Positions 23,748 through 32,569 of a stretch of 50,622 nt of DNA are shown here, one piece after another. The notes beneath the pieces are model-generated. The model made no database searches. It was not told the DNA's origin and saw nothing but the letters and a program-made list of their open reading frames with translations. The position numbers and the translations under genes are program-made. The DNA is from Marivivens donghaensis (GTDB lineage: Bacteria; Pseudomonadota; Alphaproteobacteria; Rhodobacterales; Rhodobacteraceae), in NCBI RefSeq assembly GCF_011806565.1, contig NZ_JAATOP010000016.1, forward strand, positions 1 through 50,622. The letters run 5' to 3'. Within the stretch, counting starts at the first letter, position 1. Every line of letters starts with the position of its first letter.

Positions 23748-24574
23748 GTGCCGCTCCATTGGCTGCGATCCAGAACCGGCAGTTCGTCGCGGGTTTCTTC
23801 CATGCGCGGCACGGCGGCGAGCAAGCCTTGGGTATATGGATGTTGCGCCTTGTGCAGATCATCGGCTGCGCAGGTTTCGACCACACGGCCCGCGTTCATC
23901 ACCATGATCCGGTCGCAATACCGCGCCACAAGGTTGAGGTCGTGAGAGATCAGGATCAGCCCCATGCCCTTTTCCCGCACCAGCTCATCAATCAGGTCGA
24001 GCACCTGCGCCTGCACCGATACATCAAGCGCAGATGTCGGCTCGTCCGCGATCAGCAGATCGGGCTGCGGGATCAGCATCATCGCGATCATCACGCGCTG
24101 GCCCATGCCGCCCGAAACCTCGTGCGGGTAAAGCTTCATGACGCGTTCGGGATCGTTAATCCGCACGGCCTCCAGCATTTCCAGCACGCGGGCACGCACA
24201 GCACGGCGGGGAAGCTTTTCGTGGACCCGCAGCGCCTCGGCGATCTGTGCGCCGATGGTCATCACGGGGTTCAGCGAAAACTTGGGGTCCTGCATCACCA
24301 TCGAAATCCGCGCACCGCGAAGCTGCCGCATCTGCCGTTCGCTGCGGTTTTGCAGGTCGATGCCGTCGAACTCCATCTTGTCGGCGATCTGATGTCCGGG
24401 CGAACGGATCAGGCGCAGAATAGCGCGCCCCGTCATGGATTTTCCGGAGCCGCTTTCGCCGACGATCCCCAGCCGTTCACGGCCGAGGTCGAACGACAGC
24501 CCTTTGACGACCTCGACAGGGCCGGAGGGCGTGGGGAAACTTACGCGGAGGTTTTCAACGCTCAGAAGGGTCAT
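23744..24574 (-). CDS. Peptide ABC transporter ATP-binding protein (DppD/OppD type)
   Basis: A 276-residue ATPase. Walker A is GESGSGKSMTGRAI, followed by the family-typical PKFSLNPVMTIGAQIAEALRVH, the signature VSGGMGQRVMIAMML (SGGM variant of OppD/DppD), Walker B LLIADEPTSALDVSVQAQVLDL and the switch LISHDLNLVA. It ends with the QHPYTQGLLAAVP segment of the OppD C-terminal domain. It energizes uptake through the two permeases encoded upstream. The start overlaps the preceding permease gene by four bases. Confidence 0.94.
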   Translation of the reverse strand: MTLLSVENLRVSFPTPSGPVEVVKGLSFDLGRERLGIVGESGSGKSMTGRAILRLIRSPGHQIADKMEFDGIDLQNRSERQMRQLRGARISMVMQDPKFSLNPVMTIGAQIAEALRVHEKLPRRAVRARVLEMLEAVRINDPERVMKLYPHEVSGGMGQRVMIAMMLIPQPDLLIADEPTSALDVSVQAQVLDLIDELVREKGMGLILISHDLNLVARYCDRIMVMNAGRVVETCAADDLHKAQHPYTQGLLAAVPRMEETRDELPVLDRSQWSGT

Positions 24575-25473
24575 GATTTGCCTCCCTGTTTGGGGTCCAG
24601 CACATCGCGCAGACCGTCACCAAGGAAGCAGAAGCCCAGCGATACAAGGATAATCGCAAAGCCCGGCATCGTCGCGACCCACCATTGGTCGAGAATAAAC
24701 GTGCGCCCTCGCGAAATCATCGCGCCCCATTCGGGCAGCGGCGGCTGCGCACCGAGGCCAAGGAAACCGAGGCCCGCAGCGGTCAGGATGATCCCCGCCA
24801 TATCGAGCGTCACTCGGACGATCATTGAAGAGGTACACAGCGGCAGCACATGCCCCGTGATGATCCGCGCATGGGACGCACCAAGGAGGCGCATGGCGGA
24901 AATGAACTCGGAATTGCGGAAGGTCATCGTCTCTGCCCGCGCGATACGGGCGTAAGCAGGCCACGCGGTGATCGCGATGGCGATGATGGCGTTTTCGATC
25001 CCCGGCCCGAGTGCGGCAACGAAAGCCAGCGCGAGGATCAGCTTTGGCATCGACAGGAACACGTCCGTCACGCCCATCAGGATGCGGTCGGTCCAGCCGC
25101 CGAAGTAGCCCGCGATAGCTCCGATCAGCAGGCCCATCGGAGCGGAGATCACAGCGACCAGCGCCACGATCATCAGCGTGATCCGCGCGCCGTAAACCAC
25201 GCGGGAAAAGATATCGCGGCCCAGTTCGTCGGTTCCCATCCAGTGTTCGAACGACGGCGGCAGCAGACGCTCACCAAGGTTCTGGCCGATGGGACTATAG
25301 GGCGCGATCCACGGCGCGAACGCAGCCGCAAAGATCAGCACCAGCAGGATCACCATGCCCACGACCGCCAGCGGATTGCGCAGCAGCGCGTGCATCATCC
25401 GGTAACCGCGGCCGAGGTTGGCTTGCAGTTTGGAACTTGGCGAGTCGGCGAGGAGCCATTGTCTGGTCGTCAT
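24571..25473 (-). CDS. Peptide ABC transporter permease (DppC/OppC type)
   Basis: A 300-residue membrane subunit with about six hydrophobic segments. The N-terminal cytoplasmic stretch leads into NPLAVVGMVILLVLIF, then the periplasmic GTDELGRDIFSRVVYGAR, which is diagnostic for OppC/DppC. The coupling-helix EAA-type segment is RIARAETMTFRNSEFISAMRLLGAS. It forms the channel with the DppB-like protein encoded 12 bases upstream. Substrate range cannot be told from the permeases. Confidence 0.95.
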   Translation of the reverse strand: MTTRQWLLADSPSSKLQANLGRGYRMMHALLRNPLAVVGMVILLVLIFAAAFAPWIAPYSPIGQNLGERLLPPSFEHWMGTDELGRDIFSRVVYGARITLMIVALVAVISAPMGLLIGAIAGYFGGWTDRILMGVTDVFLSMPKLILALAFVAALGPGIENAIIAIAITAWPAYARIARAETMTFRNSEFISAMRLLGASHARIITGHVLPLCTSSMIVRVTLDMAGIILTAAGLGFLGLGAQPPLPEWGAMISRGRTFILDQWWVATMPGFAIILVSLGFCFLGDGLRDVLDPKQGGKS

Positions 25474-25485
25474 AATCGCCTCCCC

Positions 25486-26529
25486 TTACCGGCTACGCGG
25501 GTCGAGAACGCGGTAGAGCACGTCCGACAGCTTGTTGATGAGGATAAACACAGCGCCGATCACCAGCGTCGCGCCGAGGACCGCGTTCATGTCTGCATTC
25601 AAAAGCGCGACCGTCAGGTAGTTGCCGATGCCGGGCCAGCTGAAAACGGTCTCGATCATCACCGAGCCTTCAAGCAGCGCCGCGTAGGACAGGCCGATCA
25701 CGGTGATTAGCGGCACGCGGATCGGGCGGAAGGCGTGCCCCCAAATGACACGCCATTCCGGCACGCCTTTGACGCGCGCGGTGGTCACATACTCCTGCCC
25801 CAATTGATCGAGCATGAAGCTACGGGTCATCCGCGCGATGTATGCGAGCGAAAAGAACCCAAGGATCGCGGCGGGCAGACCAAGATGGTCGAGGGCGTTC
25901 CAGAACACGTCCCAATCGCCGGCAAGTGCTGCATCGACCAGCATCAAACCTGTGCGAGCGGGAACGAGGCCCTCGTAGAAAATGTCCACCCGCCCCGGTC
26001 CGGAAACCCAGCCAAGACCGGCATAGAACACCGCCAGTCCGACGAGGCCAAGCCAGAAGGCAGGCACCGAATACCCAAGCAGCGCAAAGACGCGGATGAT
26101 CTGGTCGACCCACGATCCCTGACGCGCAGCCGCATAAACGCCGAGCGGCACGCCAAGGCCGACGCCGATGATGATGCCGAGCGTCGCCATCTCCAGCGTG
26201 GCGGGAAACACCCGCGTCAGATCGGCAGCAACATCGCGGTTGGTCGAGATCGACCGCCCCAGATCGCCTTGGAACACGTCGCCTACATAGCTGAAGAACT
26301 GCATGACCAGCGGACGGTCGAGCCCCAGCGCGATCTTGGCCGCATCGTACTGTTCCTGCGTGGCGCGGTCGCCCACGACTGACAGCACGGGGTCGATCGG
26401 GACCACACGTCCGATGAAGAACGTGATCGCCAAGAGGCCGATGAAGGTCAGCAAAGTCACAACGACGAATCCGCCGATGGAGCCTGCGCTTCGTTGAAGC
26501 CTTTTGGAAACTGGGGCGTCTGCTGGCAC
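25486..26529 (-). CDS. Peptide ABC transporter permease (DppB/OppB type)
   Basis: A 347-residue membrane subunit, first gene of the minus-strand operon. It opens with a membrane segment GFVVVTLLTFIGLLAITFF, then the OppB-like VPIDPV and GLDRPLVMQFFSYVGDVFQGDLGRS. The EAA-like loop is YVTTARVKGVPEWRVIWGHAFR, and GSVMIETVFSWPGIGNYL near the end is the classic DppB C-terminal motif. The start is divergent from the XRE-cupin regulator gene, with 184 AT-rich bases between. Confidence 0.95.
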   Translation of the reverse strand: MPADAPVSKRLQRSAGSIGGFVVVTLLTFIGLLAITFFIGRVVPIDPVLSVVGDRATQEQYDAAKIALGLDRPLVMQFFSYVGDVFQGDLGRSISTNRDVAADLTRVFPATLEMATLGIIIGVGLGVPLGVYAAARQGSWVDQIIRVFALLGYSVPAFWLGLVGLAVFYAGLGWVSGPGRVDIFYEGLVPARTGLMLVDAALAGDWDVFWNALDHLGLPAAILGFFSLAYIARMTRSFMLDQLGQEYVTTARVKGVPEWRVIWGHAFRPIRVPLITVIGLSYAALLEGSVMIETVFSWPGIGNYLTVALLNADMNAVLGATLVIGAVFILINKLSDVLYRVLDPRSR

Positions 26530-26584
26530 GGATCATCCTTCGGTTTTCGGGGTGCTGACAAATCAGCGCTCGCCCTCATGATGC

Positions 26585-26675
26585 ACAAAAAATTTTTTGT
26601 ATCAGTAAAAAAATTTTGCCAGATCAATTTTTTTTTGTAACCCTTGGGTTGTTCCCGCTGTTCGCAAGGTGACTC
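26585..26675. promoter_or_regulatory. Operator region between dpp operon and XRE-cupin gene
   Basis: It contains the perfect 16-base palindrome ACAAAAAATTTTTTGT (26585-26600), a related TAAAAAAATTTTGC (26606-26619), a third A/T block at 26625-26641, then CCTTGGGTTG (26642-26651) and AGGTGACTC (26667-26675). Being in the gap shared by the transporter operon and its regulator, the palindromes are the likely binding sites of the XRE-cupin protein. The same words recur at 4745-4793. Confidence 0.6.
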
Positions 26676-26713
26676 GTTTCACCCGAAAACGGCCAATTCG
26701 AGTATGAGGTCCG

Positions 26714-27298
26714 ATGTCAAAGCCGCGCAAAAACGAACCGCAACTCGGCTTCGCGATCCGGTCGCGACGCAAGCAGCTTGGCCTTACTTTGCAGGCGCTT
26801 GGTGAAAAAGCGGGCGTTTCCGTGGGCTATCTCAGTCAGGTCGAGCGCGATAATGCGACTCCCTCCCTGGGGACCTTGGCGCAGATCGCGACCGCGCTGG
26901 ACACCGGCCTCGAATATTTCATCACTTCGTCCAAACCGTCTGATGGTTTAAGCCGCGCCAACCGCCGTGATCGGTTCTCGGTTGCCGGATCGCCCGTCAC
27001 GTATGAGACCATCGCCGCCGAATATCCGGGTGCTGCGATGTCGAGCTACATCCTCAACATTCCGCCGCATTACACCTCCGAAACCGTCAGCCATGAGGGC
27101 GAAGAGGTGCTGTTCATCCTCGAAGGCCGGATCGAGCAGACGCTCGACGGTGAGGTCATCGCGATGGAGTGCGGCGACAGCCTGCACTTCAACGGCAGCA
27201 CCCCGCACCGCTGGAAGAACCCCACCGACTCCCCTGCCCGCGTCCTGTGGACCGGCACGCTCAGCGTGCTGCACCCCAAGGGCATCGAGCTGACCTGA
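26714..27298 (+). CDS. XRE-family transcriptional regulator with C-terminal cupin domain
   Basis: A 194-residue regulator. The N-terminal XRE helix-turn-helix (about residues 10-68) has LQALGEKAGVSVGYLSQVERDNATPSLGTLAQIATAL. The C-terminal cupin (about 100-185) contains PPHYTSETVSHEGEEVLFILEGRIE and the second cupin motif GDSLHFNGSTPHRWKN. In this architecture the cupin binds the inducer and the HTH the operator, as in PuuR-like regulators. It is divergent from dppBCDF and only 65 bases ahead of the substrate-binding protein gene, so it most likely regulates both and itself, probably as a repressor. Confidence 0.92.
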   Translation: MSKPRKNEPQLGFAIRSRRKQLGLTLQALGEKAGVSVGYLSQVERDNATPSLGTLAQIATALDTGLEYFITSSKPSDGLSRANRRDRFSVAGSPVTYETIAAEYPGAAMSSYILNIPPHYTSETVSHEGEEVLFILEGRIEQTLDGEVIAMECGDSLHFNGSTPHRWKNPTDSPARVLWTGTLSVLHPKGIELT

Positions 27299-27363
27299 GA
27301 TTACAAAACCAAGAGGCGCAAAACCGCCCGCATTCGTTAAACCGTTCCAACAAGGAGACTGAC

Positions 27364-28953
27364 GTGAAGCAATTCCGTTCCATTCTACTGGCATCCACGC
27401 TGATCCTGCCCATCGCGGCACCGGCAGCGTTTGCCGAAACCCCTGACGACGTTTTGGTCGTTGCCCAGAACATCGACGACATCGTCGCCATCGACCCCGC
27501 TCAGGCGTACGAATTCACCTCGGGCGAGCTGGTCACCAACCTCTACGACCGTCTGGTTCAGTACGATGCCGAGGACACCACAACCCTCGCCGCCGGCCTT
27601 GCATCCGACTGGACTGCCGATGATGAAGCGAAGACCATCACCTTCACCCTGCGCGACGGCGCGACCTTTGCGTCGGGCAACGAAGTCACCGCAGAGGACG
27701 TGGTTTATTCGTTCGGCCGCGTCATCAAACTGAACCTGACGCCCGCCTTCATCCTCGCCCAGCTTGGTTGGACCGCAGAGAACGTGGACGACATGGTGAC
27801 CGCCGACGGCAATACCGTGACCGTCAAATACGAAGGCGATTTCTCGTCGAACTTCGTTCTGAACGTCCTCGCATCGCGCCCCGCGTCCATCGTCGACAGC
27901 AAACTCGTCATGGAGCACGAAGTTGACGGCGACATGGGCAACGCGTGGCTGAACGAGAACGCAGCAGGCTCCGGCCCGTTCAAGCTCGACAGCTATTCGC
28001 CCGCCCAGATGGTCCGCATGAGCGCCAACGAGAGCTACTTCAACGGCGCGCCGGAAATCGACTCCGTCATCATCCGCCACGTTGCCGAAGCCGCGACCCA
28101 GCAGCTTCTGCTCGAACAGGGCGACATCGACCTTGCCCGCAACCTGACGCCCGACCAGATCGCATCGCTCGATAGCGAAGAAATCAAGGTCGAAACCTTC
28201 CCGCAGGCCGCCGTCCACTTCCTGTCGTTCAACCAGAAAACCGAGAGCCTGACCGATCCGGCTGTCTGGGAAGCCGCGCGCTATCTGGTCGACTACACCG
28301 GCATGACCGACACCATCATCAACGGTCAGATGGAAGTGCACCAAGCGTTCTGGCCCAAAGGCTTCCCCGGTTCGTACGACGAGACACCGTTCAGCTACGA
28401 TCCTGAAAAGGCCAAGGAAATCCTCGATGAAGCCGGTATCGAAACCCCGATCACCGTTTCGCTCGACGTGATCAACGCGGCGCCGTTCACCGATATGGCG
28501 CAGTCGCTTCAGGCCAGCTTTGCCGATGCGGGCATCAACTTCGAGATCCTGCCCGGCACCGGGGCTCAGGTCATCACGAAGTACCGCGAGCGTACCCACC
28601 AAGCCATGCTGCTGTATTGGGGCCCCGACTTCATGGACCCGCATTCGAATGCAAAGGCGTTTGCATACAACTCCGACAACTCGGACGACTCATATGCAGC
28701 GACGACCACATGGCGCAACGCTTGGGCCGTGCCGGAAGACATGAACGAAGAGACGATGGCCGCTCTGGCCGAGGCTGATGCCGAGACCCGTCTCGAGATG
28801 TATCAGGACCTCCAGAAGAAGGTTCAGGAAAACTCGCCCATCGTCATCATGTTCCAGGCCGCGTATCAGGTCGCCATGGCCGATAACGTCGAAGGCTATG
28901 TGAACGGTGCGACGTCGGACTTCGTTTACTACCGCCTCGTAGACAAGCAATAA
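27364..28953 (+). CDS. Peptide ABC transporter substrate-binding protein (SBP_bac_5)
   Basis: A 529-residue periplasmic protein. The GTG start, with AAGGAG 7 bases upstream, gives a signal peptide KQFRSILLASTLILPIAAPAAFA. Family marks are the domain start SGELVTNLYDRLVQYD, FTLRDGATFASGNEVTAEDVVYSF (the family 5 signature) and GSGPFKLDSYSP. It delivers peptides or related compounds to the divergent DppBCDF permease, an unusual split in which the binding protein sits with the regulator. A strong hairpin follows the stop, which often raises the mRNA stability of binding-protein genes. Confidence 0.95.
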   Translation: MKQFRSILLASTLILPIAAPAAFAETPDDVLVVAQNIDDIVAIDPAQAYEFTSGELVTNLYDRLVQYDAEDTTTLAAGLASDWTADDEAKTITFTLRDGATFASGNEVTAEDVVYSFGRVIKLNLTPAFILAQLGWTAENVDDMVTADGNTVTVKYEGDFSSNFVLNVLASRPASIVDSKLVMEHEVDGDMGNAWLNENAAGSGPFKLDSYSPAQMVRMSANESYFNGAPEIDSVIIRHVAEAATQQLLLEQGDIDLARNLTPDQIASLDSEEIKVETFPQAAVHFLSFNQKTESLTDPAVWEAARYLVDYTGMTDTIINGQMEVHQAFWPKGFPGSYDETPFSYDPEKAKEILDEAGIETPITVSLDVINAAPFTDMAQSLQASFADAGINFEILPGTGAQVITKYRERTHQAMLLYWGPDFMDPHSNAKAFAYNSDNSDDSYAATTTWRNAWAVPEDMNEETMAALAEADAETRLEMYQDLQKKVQENSPIVIMFQAAYQVAMADNVEGYVNGATSDFVYYRLVDKQ

Positions 28954-28960
28954 CAGACAC

Positions 28961-28982
28961 GGGGCCGCTTCGCGGCGGCCCC
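28961..28982 (+). terminator. Intercistronic hairpin after the binding-protein gene
   Basis: GGGGCCGC and GCGGCCCC form an eight-pair stem with a six-base loop. There is no T-run; it probably protects the upstream mRNA end and reduces read-through into the peptidase gene rather than ending transcription completely. Confidence 0.55.
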
Positions 28983-29002
28983 CACCCCATTCCGGAGCCA
29001 TC

Positions 29003-30106
29003 ATGACCGCGTTCCCGCAAACCGCCGCCCGCCTTTCCGCCCTGCGCGACTGCATGGCCGCCACCAACACCGATCTGGTCGTCCTCGGCCCGTCGAGCCA
29101 TATGGCTTGGCTGTCGGGCGTTCACCCGCATGGCGACGAACGCCCCGTGCTGCTGGTCGTCAGTCAGGACTACGCGGGTTTCCTGATGCCCAAGCTCAAC
29201 GCCAACGCGGCGTCGAAGGATACCGACCTTCCGCTGCATAAATGGACCGACGACGCTGGCCCCGAAGCCGCACTGAGCGAGCTTCTGGAGAAAACCGGCG
29301 CGACCCGTTCGGGCGTTTCCGTTGTACTTGACGAGACCATGCGCGCCGACTTTGCACTGCGCGTGATCGACGCCCTCGACCAACCTGTCCGTCGCTTCAC
29401 CGATGACACCGTCGGTGCACTCCGCGCGATGAAGGACGAGGCCGAATTCGCGCTGATCAAAGCCGCGCACAAGCTGAACGATGAAGCCGTCACCAATGCT
29501 TTCGACAGCCTGCGCGAAGGCATCACCGAGCGCGAAATCCAAGCGATCATCAACGACCACTACAAAGCCAACGGCGCGACGCTGGAGTTCTGCTCGATCT
29601 GCTTTGGCGAAAACGGCGCATTCCCGCACCACTATTCCAGCGACAAGAAACTGGAAAAAGACACCGCCGTTCTTATCGACACCGGCTGCCGTCTGGGCGG
29701 TTATCCGTCCGACATGACCCGCTGCGGTTTCTTCGGCGAGCCGAGCGAGGAATACGCCAAGGTCTTCGACGTCGTTGACCGCGCTGTTCAGGCCGCCCTC
29801 GCCGCCGCCAAACCTGGCGCGCTGTCGCGTGACGTCGACAAGGCTGCGCGCGATGTGATCACCGAAGCTGGCTACGGCGACAAGTTCCTGCACCGCACTG
29901 GCCACGGCCTCGGCATCGACATCCACGAGCCGCCCTACATCACCGCAACCTCGGACGTCGAACTGGCTAAGGGCAACGTGTTCTCCATTGAACCCGGCGT
30001 CTATCTAGCGGGAGAATTCGGCATCCGCCTCGAAGAGATCGTCATACTGCGCGAAGACGGAGCAGAGATCTTTTCGGACATGCCTCTCACTATGATCCGC
30101 AAGTAA
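29003..30106 (+). CDS. M24-family metallopeptidase (Xaa-Pro dipeptidase-like)
   Basis: A 367-residue cytoplasmic creatinase/aminopeptidase P-fold protein. The N-terminal domain (to about 140) begins RLSALRDCMAATNTDLVVL. The catalytic pita-bread domain shows all five metal ligands in order: Asp in LIDTGCRLGG, Asp in SDMTR, His in HRTGHGLGIDIHEPP, Glu in IEPGVY and Glu in RLEEIV. It probably hydrolyses Xaa-Pro or similar amide bonds of the imported compounds. It lies 49 bases behind the binding-protein gene. An ectoine-hydrolase-like activity is possible within this family but no ectoine genes surround it. Confidence 0.9.
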   Translation: MTAFPQTAARLSALRDCMAATNTDLVVLGPSSHMAWLSGVHPHGDERPVLLVVSQDYAGFLMPKLNANAASKDTDLPLHKWTDDAGPEAALSELLEKTGATRSGVSVVLDETMRADFALRVIDALDQPVRRFTDDTVGALRAMKDEAEFALIKAAHKLNDEAVTNAFDSLREGITEREIQAIINDHYKANGATLEFCSICFGENGAFPHHYSSDKKLEKDTAVLIDTGCRLGGYPSDMTRCGFFGEPSEEYAKVFDVVDRAVQAALAAAKPGALSRDVDKAARDVITEAGYGDKFLHRTGHGLGIDIHEPPYITATSDVELAKGNVFSIEPGVYLAGEFGIRLEEIVILREDGAEIFSDMPLTMIRK

Positions 30107-30108
30107 AC

Positions 30109-30137
30109 GATTGGTGCCGGCCCTGTCGGCACCAATC
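30109..30137 (+). terminator. Strong stem-loop after the M24 peptidase gene
   Basis: GATTGGTGCCG and CGGCACCAATC form an eleven-pair perfect stem with a seven-base loop, three bases past the stop codon. A T-run is missing, so the strength as a terminator is uncertain. Confidence 0.6.
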
Positions 30138-30223
30138 ACCCGAAGAAATTTGAACCTTCACGGGCCGCGCTACGTTTGCCAAAGTAAGCAGAACGAACCG
30201 CGCAAGCGCAATGAAGGGCCCGT

Positions 30224-31402
30224 ATGGTCAAGGTTACCGTCGAAAAACAGTTGGCGCTGCCCGACACCTTGCGTGTCTCTCGTGCGCTCAGCGTTCCGCA
30301 CCTTGGCCCGCGCATCCTGTTTTTCAGCGGCGGCAGTGCACTCAACGACATTTCGCGCACGCTGAAGAAGTACACCTTCAACTCGGTCCACCTGATCACG
30401 CCCTTCGATAGCGGCGGCAGTTCACAGGTGCTGCGCGAAGCGTTCGACATGCCCGCGATCGGAGACCTGCGCAGCCGCTTGATGGCGCTGGCGGACGAAA
30501 CGGTGCTCGGTCAGCCTGACGTCTATGCGCTGTTTTCCAAACGCCTGCCGAAGCATGGTGAAAACGACGCGCTGGCCGCAGAGGTCGCGCAGATGGTCGA
30601 CGGCTCGCATCCGCTGGTGAAGGCGGTTTCGCAACCGATGCGCAGCCTGATCCGCAATTCGCTGGCCGCTTTCTCGGCCCACGTCAGCGACGATTTCGAC
30701 TACCGCAACGCCAGCATCGGCAACCTGATCATCGCGGGCGGCTACCTCAGTAACAACCGCGAGCTGGAGCCCGTCCTGTTTCTGATGTCCAAGATGGTTG
30801 ACGTGCAGGGCACCGTCCGCGCAATTGTCGACCGAAATCTGGACCTTGGCGTTGAACTGGCGGATGGGACGAAAGTGTTCAGCCAGCGCAACATCAGCGG
30901 CAAAGAGGCTCCGCCTCTCACGCAGAAAATCAGCCGTCTGTTCGTGTGCGAGGGAGACCGCGAGCTGGCGCCGGCCGACTTCCCGCTGCCCAAGCGCAAC
31001 AGCAACCTGATCGAAGAGGCAGATGTCATCTGCTACCCGCCCGGGAGCCTCTACAGCAGCGTCATCGCGAACCTCCTGCCCGCTGGCGTAGGGCAAGCCG
31101 TCGCTGCCCGCCATGTGCCGAAGATCTACATTCCCAGCATGGGCCACGACCCCGAAGCGCAGGGATATTCGCTGGTCGAACAGTTCGAGGCGATCCTCGC
31201 CCCCTTGATGGCCGATGCACCAAAGGCCAAGCCCAGCGCGTTCATCACGCACGTCCTCTGCGAGCCGGACGCAAATGAAAACGACTGCGAAACCCTCCGC
31301 AGCCGTTTCGGTATCCAGTGCATTACCCTCGACGCGGCGGGCACCAAACCCGACCGCTACGACCCCAAGGCCATCTGCGAAATGCTGGTGTCGTTCGGTT
31401 AA
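30224..31402 (+). CDS. CofD/YvcK-like protein
   Basis: A 392-residue protein that resembles the CofD (2-phospho-L-lactate transferase)/YvcK fold. After a strand HLGPRILFFSGGSALNDISRTLKKYT comes the nucleotide-binding-like HLITPFDSGGSSQVLREAF; later NLIIAGGYLSNN and DVICYPPGSLYSSVIANLLPAGVG are typical of the family. Substrate is unknown. A group of such proteins is named GAK-system CofD-like, but its usual ATP-grasp partner is not adjacent here. It stands alone, 117 bases behind the M24 gene, and its stop overlaps the stop of the convergent cyclodeaminase gene by four bases. Confidence 0.75.
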   Translation: MVKVTVEKQLALPDTLRVSRALSVPHLGPRILFFSGGSALNDISRTLKKYTFNSVHLITPFDSGGSSQVLREAFDMPAIGDLRSRLMALADETVLGQPDVYALFSKRLPKHGENDALAAEVAQMVDGSHPLVKAVSQPMRSLIRNSLAAFSAHVSDDFDYRNASIGNLIIAGGYLSNNRELEPVLFLMSKMVDVQGTVRAIVDRNLDLGVELADGTKVFSQRNISGKEAPPLTQKISRLFVCEGDRELAPADFPLPKRNSNLIEEADVICYPPGSLYSSVIANLLPAGVGQAVAARHVPKIYIPSMGHDPEAQGYSLVEQFEAILAPLMADAPKAKPSAFITHVLCEPDANENDCETLRSRFGIQCITLDAAGTKPDRYDPKAICEMLVSFG

Positions 31403-32463
31403 GCGTTCGCCCGCTGGAGCATCCCGAACAGGTCACGCGGATCATCAGGATCGGCGAGCAGGTCCAGTTTTTCGGCAAAGCCGCCGTCTGTTGCCTTGGC
31501 GTGAACGTAGCGCAGTGCCGAGAAATCCTCGATCGCGAAACCGACGCTATCGAACAGCGTGATCTGCTGCGCATCGGTGCGCCCCTGTGCCTGCCCCAGC
31601 ATCACCTGCCAAAGCTCGGTCACGGGGTAGTCTTCGTCCAGCTGCTGGATTTCGCCTTCGATACGGGTCTGCTCGGGGTATTCGACAAAGATCGAGGAGC
31701 GCAGCAGGATGTCCTTGTGCAACTCCGTCTTACCGGGGCAGTCGCCGCCGATGGCGTTGATGTGCACACCCGGCCCGACCATGTTATCGGTCAGGATCGT
31801 AGCGTATTGCTTGTCGGCTGTGCAGGTCGTGATGATCTCCGCACCCTCGACGGCCTCTTCGGCGCTCTTGCAGGCGGTCACTTTGAAGCCCTGCGCGGTG
31901 AGGTTGCGCACTGCCTTTTCGGTCGCGCTGGCGTCGATGTCATAGAGACGCAACGTTTCGATACCCAGCAGCGCGCGGAACGCCATCGCTTGAAATTCAC
32001 ACTGCGCACCGTTGCCGATCATCGCCATCGTCTGCGACCCTTCGGGCGCGAGGTACTTCGCCACCAGTGCCGAGGTTGCCGCCGTGCGCAGCGCCGTCAG
32101 CACGGTCATCTCGGTCAGCAGGATCGGATAACCATTCGCCACGGACGACAACACGCCAAACGCAGTGACGGTCTGGTAACCCTCGTTCGTGTTCTTAGGA
32201 TGCCCGTTCACGTACTTGAAGCCGTAGTTGTCGCTATCGGCGGTCGGCATCAGCTCGATCACGCCTTCGCGCGAATGCGAAGCAACGCGGGGCGTCTTGT
32301 CGAATTCGGGCCAGCGTTTGAAATCGTCTTCGATGTAGCCTGCGAGTTCGGTCAGAAAGGTCTCCACACCGATAGCGTGGACCATCTTCATCATGTTCTC
32401 GACGGACAGGAACGGCACATAGGCCAGCGAGGACGGAGCGGGGGCGAACTGTGTATCGGTCAT
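31399..32463 (-). CDS. Ornithine cyclodeaminase family protein
   Basis: A 354-residue NAD(P)-binding enzyme of the OCD/mu-crystallin family. The substrate domain shows FKYVNGHPKNT and ILLTEMTVLTALRTAATSALVAKYLA. The Rossmann motif is MAMIGNGAQCEFQAMAFRAL, then RLYDIDASATEK, and VHINAIGGDCPGKTEL near residue 230. Members convert ornithine to proline with loss of ammonia or act as imine reductases on related compounds; this one begins VENMMKMVHAIGVETFL, typical of roseobacter ornithine cyclodeaminases. The start is uncertain: 32463 fits the usual length, 32493 adds ten residues, and neither has a good ribosome site. Confidence 0.88.
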   Translation of the reverse strand: MTDTQFAPAPSSLAYVPFLSVENMMKMVHAIGVETFLTELAGYIEDDFKRWPEFDKTPRVASHSREGVIELMPTADSDNYGFKYVNGHPKNTNEGYQTVTAFGVLSSVANGYPILLTEMTVLTALRTAATSALVAKYLAPEGSQTMAMIGNGAQCEFQAMAFRALLGIETLRLYDIDASATEKAVRNLTAQGFKVTACKSAEEAVEGAEIITTCTADKQYATILTDNMVGPGVHINAIGGDCPGKTELHKDILLRSSIFVEYPEQTRIEGEIQQLDEDYPVTELWQVMLGQAQGRTDAQQITLFDSVGFAIEDFSALRYVHAKATDGGFAEKLDLLADPDDPRDLFGMLQRANA

Positions 32464-32569
32464 AGGGATAATCTGGGCGTGGGAGGAAAGCATTCAACAA
32501 GCCTGCCGCAGATTTTCCCGCCGAAACATTGGAGGTTTAGGTCAGTTACATCGGGCTTTTCGATGCAAC

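Noticed and set aside
31399-32463. Reading the cyclodeaminase as a proline racemase or D-amino-acid enzyme paired with the racemase-like gene
   Set aside because: Its Rossmann and substrate motifs are those of the OCD/mu-crystallin family, and it lies in a separate transcription unit from the racemase.
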